Under the pieces are notes generated by a model. That model did not search any database and was not told where the DNA came from. It saw only the letters and a list, made by a program, of their open reading frames with translations. Shown here one piece after another: positions 55,037-64,000 of a stretch of DNA of 64,000 nt. How positions within the stretch are numbered: position 1 is the stretch's first letter; every line of letters begins with the position of its first letter. The stretch is taken from contig WTXG01000204.1 of assembly GCA_022496185.1 (NCBI GenBank), positions 1 to 64,000 of the forward strand, given 5' to 3'. The stretch comes from Multifurca ochricompacta (Eukaryota; Basidiomycota; Agaricomycetes; Russulales; Russulaceae). The position numbers were made by a program, and so were the translations under genes.

Positions 55037-55549
55037 TGTCAAACAATCATGCTGCTGGTTATACTGACTGCAGTTAGTAGCAGTTAGGCTAAAAAACAAG
55101 TAGTACTTCAGAGGTTAGAAGAACTCTATACAACTATACTACTGACCTAAAAAACAAGTAGTCTACAGAAGACAGTTAGTCAAAGGTAAAGAAGAAAGTA
55201 TATTAAAGGGAACTTACACTTCAGAGGTTAGAAGAACTCTGAAGTGTAAGAGATGAAACAGACACCCTTATATACCCTTGGGGGCAAGGGGAAATGGTCT
55301 GTGTGCACTGGGAATAAGTCCACAAGTGCTGGACAATAAACAATGAGGGGTAAAGGCCATTGGCCAAAGAGATATCATGTGCTTACTGCACATTACTAAG
55401 TGCATCACTAATCAGCTGAGTAAGGTGAGAAAGAAATGTAATAAAGATATCATAAAAAGTCTGAAACTCCGGAACCTAATCTAATCTTATCTACAGCTAA
55501 AGCGATCCTTAGATGCCTGAAGCATCTCCAGACATGTCTTGTGTCAACA
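55037..55549 (-). repeat. Cop-4 5' LTR
   Basis: 513 bp, plus-strand TGTCAAACAATC...TGTGTCAACA. Module exon 2 ACTACTTGTTTTTTAG, the same variant as the solo LTR at 21049-21561. Confidence 0.93.
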
Positions 55550-56134
55550 AAAGTGCAGGGAGATGAAGCAAACAGCTCAAGGACAAGGGGTGAGAAGCCT
55601 TCTACAAGGTGGGGCTAATCTCCTAGGCAATAAGGTACCAGATCACAAGTGGACAGTCTGGAGCTGTCCATTCTGTTCCAAAAGGGTTTATATACATAAT
55701 CACAACTGGGACTTTGGTCTGTGCACCACTTTAGGGGAGGTTAATTTTGCTCTAACTCCCCACTATCCATCAATGAGAATAGCCCCACTTTTTGGGCTTA
55801 GAAATCCACAGTCCACAGTCCACAGTTTTGTGGACTGCTGTTTAGGCATTGTGGGGGCCTGTTAGTACTCTTCCCACACCTCTCCAATTTGGCAGGAGTC
55901 CAGCCTTGGTCCAGACCGGCCTCTTTCTGGTCTTAATCTAGGGTTATCTTCATTTCTGAGGGTTCTGCAGGGTTTCTGGGAGCATCCAGAGATTTCTAGG
56001 GGGTCAGGAGGTCTCTAGGGTGTCAGTTCATGACACTATCCCCTCTTTAGGGCCTTGCTGTGCCACAGCAAGTTGTCAGAGATTTGGGGGTTTAGGTAGG
56101 GTGGGGTGTTGATGATGGAAGTCCCAAACCAAGG
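55550..56134 (-). mobile_element. Lx element: partial 3' LTR and adjoining internal sequence
   Basis: 55550-56035 is an Lx LTR on the minus strand, lacking about 85 bp lost at Cop-4. Next to its start, the minus strand of 56036-56050 reads AAAGAGGGGATAG, a polypurine tract, so this was a 3' LTR. The 100 bp of internal sequence to 56134 carry no recognisable frame. Gyp-8 inserted here. Confidence 0.75.
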
Positions 56135-56711
56135 TGTTATGACCATTGCCAAGTGACCCTCTTTTCTTTACTCTTCCCAACAAGGACCCCTCACTCCCAC
56201 CTGTACTGCATTTCCTGATCACATCCCCATCCTGGGATCCCTCACATGCCTTACTCCCTTCCCCATGACTGTGTTTGTACTTGTTGACTTGTCTTGACCT
56301 ATGATTGTTCCCTTATCTCTTTATCTTTACAATTGGACACTTACTTAATTCCCTATCAGAAGCCAGGCTTTACACCCTCCACTTTCATATATTTGGGCCC
56401 ACTTGACTCCATGGTCCTTATCTTTAGATGCCCATTCAATTACATATATAAGTCCATTGTAGCTACACTGTAGACCTCAGACTTGACTTATTGAATACAT
56501 TGGTGCTTGTCTTCTGGACATTCCCTTTGAACCTCAACTCATTTGTCTCAGTGCTTTTGGCACTCCTCCACTTAACACCATCTTAGGGAACAGCCCCTTC
56601 AACTTTGACTCATCCCCAATTAACTCCAAGAGACCCCATTGGTTTCTTATCTGATTATGAACAACACACTGTCACACAAGTTGTGTGGAACATCCCACAC
56701 TGGATGTAACA
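56135..56711 (+). repeat. Gyp-8 5' LTR with self-primer
   Basis: 577 bp, TGTTATGACC...GGATGTAACA. AGACTTGACTT at 56479-56489 matches in complement AAGTCAAGTCT at 56714-56724. Confidence 0.92.
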
Positions 56712-56733
56712 TCAAGTCAAGTCTCCTCCCATC

Positions 56734-58743
56734 ATGGCTTTGTCCAGCTGCAGTCAAACCCTGTTTAGAGAAGAACTTATCAAATGCAGAGACAAGAATA
56801 ATCTTTCACAACAGACACTTGGTGTGACAGAATTCTCCCTGTGACGTTACTAATGACTTGACATTGTGTTTCACCAGTGTTTGCTTACTGAGGGCCTAAC
56901 CCCTCCTAATTCTCCTTAGTTCTAGCTAGTTCTACTGCGCAACCATTTAGATACTATGTCATAGTCCTAGAACCTTCTATTTACTATGACATAGCTAGAA
57001 CTACTTGTATTTAAAGTACAGTAAAGTAGAGAGACAGACTAAGTCTGTTCTCTTGTGTTCAATCAAAGGTGCTTTGGAATCCTTGAATCCTCTCAGTTAG
57101 AGCCCCACTTGAACTCTCCAAGATGTGACTTGGAGAGCCTTCATCATCTTGAACTTGTTGCAGGACTGAGCATCTCTGCCGTCAACTTCGATTCTCGCGC
57201 ACGTGCCCTTTGACTTTGTTGTGGGCTTGAACCAAACTTGACCTTGCTGTGACCTTGAGTCTTGACTTGAAAGGCCCACTCTTGTTTGACTTTGACACAG
57301 TTCTGCACCTAACTGTGACACTTGGCTCTGCCATCTGGAAAGACTTTGAATCCAAGTTTGGATACTACATCTATCATGATGGAGGATACCAACCAGTAGA
57401 ATACAATGACAAAAAGAGAGTTTGGTATTGTATCCGATACTTGGAAAGCCAACACTCTTGGGTAACAACTGGCCCAGCACCATTGGAATTTGGTCTCAGC
57501 CTGTGGAGAGAAAACCCTCCAGCAATTATCACAGACTCAGAGCTGGAAGAATATATTGAAGAAAACAGTGAAGACACACCAGTATTGGCATTAGCCACAG
57601 CCCCAGTTGCACCTGCAGTTGTCACATTCAGAGCCCTGCTTTGACAACTCCCCAGATATCTGTACAATCCACCGAAACTGTCACCCCATTCCATCAGAAC
57701 ATGTCAACCATTGCTGCCCAGCTCCCAGACCCAGCCCCTCTGGCCCTGCCAGTTGCACCACCAAACATTCCTCCTCCATCAGGATGACTGTTGGGAGTAC
57801 TTCCCCAAACATTCACAGGGGATTGGTCACAAAGCAAGAAGTTTATGTTGGAGTTCACCACCTTTAAGAACCTCAACCATGATGTCACCCAGATCATCAA
57901 CCCCTTCCAATGTGCCAATCTCTTCCTATCCCTTATCTGGGGTGACACAGTAGATGACTGGACAATGGAGCAGCTTGAGTGGCTGAACAAACAAATTGAA
58001 GGTAGACATCATACCACAAGTGAAGGCCTCTGGGAAACTATTGCCCAGAGGTTTAAAGATGTGTTCACAGATGGGCAGGCTAAACAGAAGGCTGCCCAGG
58101 AATTGAAGTCTCTAAAATGGAGAAAGGAGACCTGGATGCATATGTCATGAAGTTCAGGAGTCTAGCTAACAGGGCTGGATATGACACAGATGAAGAAGCA
58201 ACACTAGACCTCTTCTCCCAAGGGTTGCCTAACCCACTGGTAAAGAACATCATACAGTTCCACCATCCCCAGGATTGGGATGCCTGGGTTGATGCTGCCC
58301 AACAACAACAACAAGACTACCTTGATTTCCAAATGCACTTTGGAGTCAACACTAAAAAGGGAAAGACCTGAGACCAGTGGAAGGCAGCATTTGGCATTAA
58401 ACCCATACATCATGCCCAAAGAGATCCAAATGCCATGGATACCTTGGCAGACAGGACCAGGGCCAGAGCCATGCTCACGGAGGATAAGTGACAAACCCTG
58501 ATGAAGGAAGGGCAGTGCTTCCGCTGTAAAGCACAAGGACACATGTCCCGAGATTGTCCCAAGAAAGGAGCACATGTTGCTGAAGCTACTACTGCCCCTG
58601 CAAACCCCATTAGCAACCTGCCCATGGTAGATAAACATACCAAAGAAGAAAAGGCCCAGGACATATGGGCAAATATGATGAAGGAGAGTGAAGAAGTGCA
58701 TGCCATTTTGGTTGAAAAGGTGTTTGCCAAAAAGGATTTTTGA
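56734..58743 (+). pseudogene. Gyp-8 gag, split by a solo LTR, with frameshifts
   Basis: Starts ATG at 56734 (MALSSCSQTLFREELIK). The frame is interrupted at 56823-57320 by an Lt LTR and resumes LGSAIWKDFESKFGYYIYHD. Frameshifts near 57640 and 58120. Capsid core GVLPQTFTGDWSQSKKFMLE, DDWTMEQLEWLNKQIEG; MEKGDLDAYVMKFRSLANRA; knuckle CFRCKAQGHMSRDCP at 58518-58560. TGA stops at 57786, 58369 and 58489. Ends KVFAKKDF at 58743 beside the T-run shift site. Confidence 0.88.
56823..57320 (+). mobile_element. Solo Lt LTR in Gyp-8 gag, TSD CTTGG
   Basis: The 498-bp LTR runs TGTGACAGAATTC...CTAACTGTGACA, flanked by CTTGG at 56818-56822 and 57321-57325. Contains TATTTAAAG near 57008 and TAAGTCTGTTCT near 57040, the self-primer block of this family. 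Confidence 0.94.
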
Positions 58744-61700
58744 CTGGCTCTACCCCATTGGCCTGGGTGTGAGCACTCCATGTTACCTCTGTGTATACTA
58801 GTTGTTTCAAATCTTTGAAATACCAGTACATTTGAAACTACACAGAAAATGGCTGATCATGACATCCTGGTAGATTCAGGAGCCACCAATAATTTTATCA
58901 GCCCATGACTGGCAAGGACCATGGGCTTAGGGATGCTGGCACTTCCCCAAGAGAAAAACACTTGGAACATTGATGGAACAGCCAACCAGGCAGGCAAGAT
59001 CACACATTACACTGATCTTAACATCCAGGTAGGGGAAATGACAAAGGTCATTCACTTCCTCATCACCAATTTGGGAGATGAAGACCTTATCCTGGGATAT
59101 CCATGGCTGGTGGCATTTGAGCCAAAGATCAACTGGACCGATGCCACCATGGATAAGGAATTCTACCCAGTCCTAATCACATCCCTTGGATATGACTACA
59201 AAACCTGACACTTGACAATTAACAGCATAAATGATGCTAGCAAATTGACACAGGAGGACCCTGGCCACTGCTACATCACAAAAGCCTCAGAGTTGGCCCA
59301 AAGAGCAGTACAAGGACAAACAGAAAAACCTTTGAGGAAGTCATACCCAACACCTATCATCAACATTGGAAGGTGTTTTGGAAGAAGAATCACAGCATTT
59401 CCACCTGTGTGCCTGTCACAGTTAGGTGTGGAACTGTGTTGAACATTGATCAGGAGCTAGCCTCCAAGTCAAGATATATCAAGTTCAAGTCAAGACTCCA
59501 AGCTGTTAGCAGAGTCAAGTCGGTTCAAGCCCACAACAAAGTCAAAGGGCATGCACATGAGAATCAAAGTTGATGGCAGAGACACTCAGTCCTGCAACAA
59601 GTTCAAGATGATGAAGGCTCTCCAAGTCACATCTTGGAGAGTTCAAGTGGGGCTCTAACTGAGAGGATTCAATGAAGTCCAAAGCACCTTTGATTGAACA
59701 CAAGAGAACAGACTTGGTCTGTCTCTCTACTCTAGTTGGTCTTTAAATACATGTGGAGCTAGCTATGTCATATTATGTAGAAGCATCTAGTACTATGATA
59801 TAATGTCTAATAGTAGATCAAGCTAGAACTATGGAGAATTAGGAGGGGTTAGGCCCTCAGTAAGCAAACACCAGTGAAACATGATGTCAAGTCATTAGTA
59901 ACGTTGCAGGGAGAATTCTGTCACAGTGCCCCTGGGACCATGCCATCAATTTTGTACCAGAAGTGCCAGTGGCAATAGATTGCAAAATCTATCCCCTGTC
60001 TCAACAAGAGCAGGTTGCACTTACAGCATTCCTTGAAGAGCAACTGGCAAAGGGTATATCCATCCATCCAAGTCACAATATGCCTCTCCCTTCTTCTTTA
60101 TCAAAAAGAAGGATGGCAAGCTCCGACCTGTCCAGGATTACCAATGGATAAATGCTTATACCATGAAGAATACCTACCCACTACCCCTTATTTCAGAGCT
60201 CATTGACACTATGAGGGACAAGTCACTCTTTTCAAAGATGGACATCTGTTGGGGGTACAACAATGTCAGGATCAAAGAAGGGGATCAATGTAAAGCAGCC
60301 TTTAAGACCAACCAAGGCCTGTTTGAACCAAATGTCATGTTCTTTGGCCTTACAAACTCACCAGCCACTTTCCAATCAATGATGAACCACATCTTCCATG
60401 ACCTCATTCTTACTGGTGAAGTAGTGGAGTATATGGATGATATACTAGTGGTGACCACCAGTGACCTCATACATCACCAGGAGCAAGTACACCAAGTACT
60501 GGACATCTTGCAGGAACATGACTTATATCTCAAACTGTCTAAATGTTCATTCAAACAATGAAGCATTGAATACTTGGGAGTCATCTTGGAAGGTGGTCAC
60601 ATACGAATGGACCCAGTAAAGGTGCAGGGAATCTGAGAATGGCCTACACCCACATGTGTCAAAGATGTATGATCCTTCATAGGATTTTGCAATTTCTATT
60701 GATGCTTTGTACAGGGATTCTCCAGGATTGTGCAGCTGCTCAATGGGCTGTTAAAGAAAGACATGCCTTGGCATTGGGGAGATGAGCAACAATGAGCATT
60801 TGAACAAATCCAAGACATTGTTGGTTTGGAACTTGTCCTCCTGCAGCCAGACTTGGAAAAGCCTTTTGAGCTTGAAGTCGATGTGTCCCATTTTGCCAAT
60901 GGAGCAGTACTAAATCAGAGGGATACAGCAGGACTGCTTCACCCAGTTGCCTTCTACTCTGAAACATTCTTGCCAGCAGAACAGAACTATGACATTTGGG
61001 ACCACAAATTACTTGCTATCATAAAAGCATTGCAGCACTGGTGACCATATCTAGTGGGAACCCCTCATAAAACCATCATTCACACTGACCACTCCAACCT
61101 ATTATATTGGAAAGAACCTCATAAGATCAGTTGACGGGTTGCCCACAAAGTCTTGGAACTTGAGGAGTACAATTTTACATTGAAACATATTGCTGGCAGC
61201 TGTAACACCTGAGCAGATGCCCTATCATGAAGGCTGGATATGCAGGGAGGCAAAGATGACAATGAGAATATCACAGTACTCCCCAAAGAAGTCTTTACAT
61301 GTACAGCAGCTGTCAGCCTCCATGATATGGATCTGTGGGCTCAGGTGTCACAAAACATGAACCAACAGCTCTGTCAATCCTGGGCTGAGGCACATAATTT
61401 AAAGAAGATCAAGGGCCTCTGGTGGAAAGACAGGGATTGCCTTGTTGTCACCAGTGGTGACAACATTAAGAGGGGGGTGATCCATTTTCACCACAACCTT
61501 CCCTCTGCTGGCCACCCTGGCATTGCCAACACCTATGCCCTTCCCAAACACAACTACTGGTGGCCAAACATGAAAAAGGATGTAGAAGAATAATTGAAAG
61601 GCTGCGCAGACTGCCAGGCCAACAAAGTGAACATGCACCCACACCCACCAGCACCATTCCCAATTGCACCCATGGCCTCACTACCATTCCAAACCATTGC

Positions 61701-62667
61701 CATGGACTTTATAGTCAAGCTGCCAAAGTCACAAGGCTTTGACTCTATCCTTACCATCACCAATCATGACTACTCCAAAGCAGTGTTGTTCATACCATGC
61801 AATGAGTCCATCACAGCAGAAGGAGTAGCCAAGCTGTACCTTAACCACATCTACAGACATTATGGTCTCCCACAGAAAATCATCTCAGACTGAGATCCAC
61901 ACTTCATGTTGACATTCACCAGAGCTCTGTGCAAAGTCCTTGATGTGGCACAGAACATCTCCACTGCCTACCATCCACAGACAGATGGTCAATCTGAAAG
62001 AATGAACCAATGGTTGGAGCAGTATCTCTGTTTCTGGTGTAATGGACAACAGGATGACTGGGCAGACTGGCTGGCAACAGCAGAGTTTGCACACAACTTG
62101 TGGCCCAATGGTACCACAAAAACTCCCCCATTCTCACTTATCATGGGCTGGGTACCATGCACCACTTGGGCTGACAAACCTACAAACATCCCCTCAGCTT
62201 CACAGCATATCAACCAATGGGAGGAAGTCAGGAAATCAGCCAATGAGAACCTTCTAAAGGCCCAGCAAGCCTTATCAGCAAAACCCTTGCATTTCATACC
62301 TTATCACACCAATGACCTTGTATGGCTGGAAGGGAAGCACATCCACACATCACATCCAACAGCCAAATTGGCACCCTGACATCATGGACCCTTCAAGATC
62401 ACATGGAAGCTGTCAGACATTGCCTATGAACTTGAGCTCCCATCTACATGGAGGATCCACCCAGTCTTCCATGCCAAACTCCTGACACCATACAAAGAAA
62501 CACCCCCACATGGGGAAAACTTCCCAAGACCCCCCCTGAATTGGTCAACAGAGAAGTGGAGTGGGAAGTGGGGTGCATTCTAGACTCATTACATAAAGGC
62601 CAAGGGCATAAACTCCACTACCTAGTCAAGTGGAAGGGATTCCCAGACTCTGACAACTAGTGAATAG
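58737..62667 (+). pseudogene. Gyp-8 pol: protease, RT, RNase H, integrase, partial chromodomain
   Basis: Retropepsin ILVDSGATNNFISP near 58866-58908 (Asn for Asp after the DSGAT). ILGYPWLVAF near 59095. Split by an Lt LTR at 59414-59925. [44 protein letters not shown] at 60431-60460. RNase H ELEVDVSHFANGAVL: the expected DAS reads DVS, a substitution next to the catalytic Asp. Integrase HHCC, AMDFIVKLP, IISD, DGQSERMNQWLEQYL. Chromodomain HYLVKWKGFPDSDN, cut at 62667. At least a dozen TGA/TAA stops; frameshifts near 60050 and 62530. Confidence 0.9.
59414..59925 (-). mobile_element. Solo Lt LTR in Gyp-8 pol, TSD GTGCC
   Basis: The 512-bp LTR runs TGTCACAGTTAGG...AATTCTGTCACA, flanked by GTGCC at 59409-59413 and 59926-59930. 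It is opposite in orientation to the LTR at 56823. Confidence 0.94.
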
Positions 62668-63097
62668 CAGGGGTAACCCCCAGGTATCTTCATTGGTACC
62701 TGTACCCATACCCGTACCCATCGCTACGGGTATGGGTAACCCACGGGTTACCTGCAGGTCACCTGCAGGTTGCCTGTGTTAAATGCGTGCAAGTTCTTTA
62801 CTTGCATCATGCATTTCAGATATCCGGCCTGGGCCATCCCGGACCAAGGAGATACACAATGCGTTCATTTATGGCTGCTTAAGATCCCTCAATGACTCTT
62901 GTTTTATGCTCAGAAGATTAAGATAATTCATTATTCCATTTTTATTTTATTATGCTGGTCTCAATTTTATACAAGCACAACTAAAATCCACCCCAATATA
63001 CAGAGATGATTAGATAGGATGTAATAGAACATTGAATGAAAAGCCTGTCAGATAACCACACAGAATGCAAAATAATTGACAAATGCATAGTGATTGG
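62668..63097. mobile_element. hAT-like element end, outer copy
   Basis: Starts CAGGGGTAACCCCCAGG, followed by dense TACCCATACCCGTACCC and GGGTTACCTGCAGG motifs to about 62775, then GTGCAAGTTCTTTACTTGC and an AT-rich stretch. No ORF of note. The inner copy begins at 63098. Confidence 0.5.
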
Positions 63098-64000
63098 CAG
63101 GGGTAACCCCTGGATATTTGTTTTGATACCCAGGTTACCCATAAAATGAAACGTGTGCAAGTTCTTTACTTGCATTGCACATTTCGGACACTCGGCCCAG
63201 TCCATCCTGGTCAAGGAGATACGCACTTGGATACAACGCATTCATCTGTAGCTACTCAGGATCCCTCAATAATTGCTGATTTATGTTCAGAAGATTAAGT
63301 TTATTCTTTATTTACATTATTATTTTATTTCATTTTGTGGAACAGGCATGGTGCAGGCTTGTACTTTAGATGTACTATATCAGCTACTAGATTAAATGAA
63401 TGCGTTATCTCGTTATCTTGTTTAATGATGTGATTTGATCATATGTCAGATCTTAGATGTATATTCTATGGATCTAATTAATTTGTGAACGTGTTTCTGT
63501 TGTGTTATCTATGCGTGATCACAATCTTGTCAGACCAATGGAAAATCACAGCCATGATTGTTAAGTCAACCTTCCTTAATAGGAAGGAGATCAGACCAAT
63601 ATGCTGGTCCATGCGATGCAATGTAGTTGCTGCTCTATGCAGCCTGTAGATACACACGGGCCTTGTTTCAGTAAACTAATTTGATAATTAGATTATAGAA
63701 TAGTCTAAAGTAGTCTAGAGTGTATTTTAGATAGTGCCAGACCGGCAGAATTGATTGCGCATTAATAAAACAGTTGCATCATGATTTTTAAGAGAGTGGA
63801 TCACTGATAACACTTTTATTTTACATCGCACTGTTGATCTGCTTTGATATTTCATAGGATAACACTAGAATATATTTACAGAAACCCTGTAGCATACATC
63901 AAATTAAATCTTATCATTTGTTTGCTACAGATGTATTTTATCATTACATTTCTGCTGATCTTGTCAATGACCGATGACCACTTATACCCGCCAAACCTGC
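63098..64000. mobile_element. hAT-like element, inner copy, right end outside window
   Basis: Starts CAGGGGTAACCCCTGG, like the outer copy, and repeats its next blocks (GTGCAAGTTCTTTACTTGC; AAGGAGATACGC; GATCCCTCAATAA; CAGAAGATTAAG). The last 140 bp match 40375-40510. About 900 bp with no transposase frame suggest a non-autonomous or internally deleted copy. The ends and subterminal repeats suggest hAT, without proof. Confidence 0.5.

Larger units (their letters stand above)
52754..55549 (-). mobile_element. Cop-4: copia element, truncated at FB2
   Basis: 5' LTR (55037-55549), primer site (55023-55036, GGTTATGGGCCCTG on the minus strand), leader (54101-55022) and the first 1.35 kb of gag-pol. 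The rest, including the 3' LTR, is missing at the 52753/52754 junction with FB2. It inserted in an Lx LTR (right flank AAAGT); its other flank was lost. Confidence 0.88.
56135..62667 (+). mobile_element. Gyp-8: chromodomain gypsy element, 3' end cut by hAT-like sequence
   Basis: 5' LTR 56135-56711 (577 bp) after CAAGG, primer site 56714-56724, gag and pol to the chromodomain, cut at 62667. ORF3 and 3' LTR are outside or lost. Two solo Lt LTRs interrupt it. It is CpG-poor and full of stops, the oldest-looking of the main gypsy copies. Confidence 0.92.

Noticed and set aside
62700..62780. Simple-sequence origin of the TACCC motifs, or a telomere
   Set aside because: The motifs are interspersed, occur on both strands and sit next to a repeated CAGGGG terminus in three places, which fits a transposon end better.

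Overview
This 64 kb window is a graveyard of nested transposable elements with no recognisable host gene. The tiny 50-60 nt introns, Ty3/gypsy elements with chromodomains, copia elements primed by an internal tRNA-iMet fragment, Tc1-like and hAT-like ends and strong CpG decay fit a filamentous fungus, most likely a mushroom-forming basidiomycete. The taxon is an inference. The elements were dated and delimited from the sequence itself: LTR termini, 5-bp target duplications (TSDs) that can be read on both sides, and host reading frames that rejoin when an insertion is removed.

Layout. 1-1976: palindromic Tc1-like element (FB1), holding a solo copia LTR, inserted in the 3' LTR of gypsy remnant Gyp-1 (1979-6022, minus). 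Gyp-1 is broken by a solo Lx LTR, a solo Lg LTR and Gyp-2 (6028-15075, plus). Gyp-2 contains the complete copia element Cop-1 (7165-13695, minus, TSD AGTCA) and ends at a copia LTR without TSD (15076-15576), a deletion scar. On the other side lies Gyp-3 (15577-32358, minus), a different gypsy lineage broken by Cop-2 (15666-19289, TSD GCCAC), three solo LTRs, and a solo Lt LTR that itself holds the complete Gyp-4 (24597-32124, plus, TSD AGTAA). An Lx LTR (32359-40374) is split by the complete Gyp-5 (32783-40238, minus, TSD CTTCT). A hAT-like end (40375-40607) abuts Gyp-6 (40617-49814, plus), which holds a 222-bp LTR-like element carrying a tRNA-like gene and the complete Cop-3 (42430-48988, minus, TSD ACACA). 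Then come a truncated Gyp-7 (49815-51059), a second Tc1-like palindrome FB2 (51062-52753), truncated Cop-4 (52754-55549, minus), the 3' end of an Lx element (55550-56134), Gyp-8 (56135-62667, plus) with two solo Lt LTRs, and two nested hAT-like ends (62668-64000).

LTR families are named here Lc (copia, TGTTGA...TCAACA or variants), Lg (main gypsy, TGTTA...TAACA), Lt (TGTGACA...TGTGACA) and Lx (TGTCATGAACTG...GTTGTAACA).

Most notable. (1) Every copia LTR with an intact middle carries, downstream of its predicted transcription start, an exon-intron-exon unit followed by a second copy of exactly the spliced product of that unit. The two are identical within each LTR but differ between LTRs, as if the second copy is rewritten from spliced RNA at each round of reverse transcription. 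(2) Two gypsy families look self-primed: the first 11-12 nt of the predicted transcript are complementary to a primer site 2 nt inside the 5' LTR. (3) The main gypsy family has an extra 3' ORF of about 400 codons with a coiled coil and a zinc-knuckle cluster. (4) A tRNA-like pol III unit sits inside a 222-bp LTR-like insertion.
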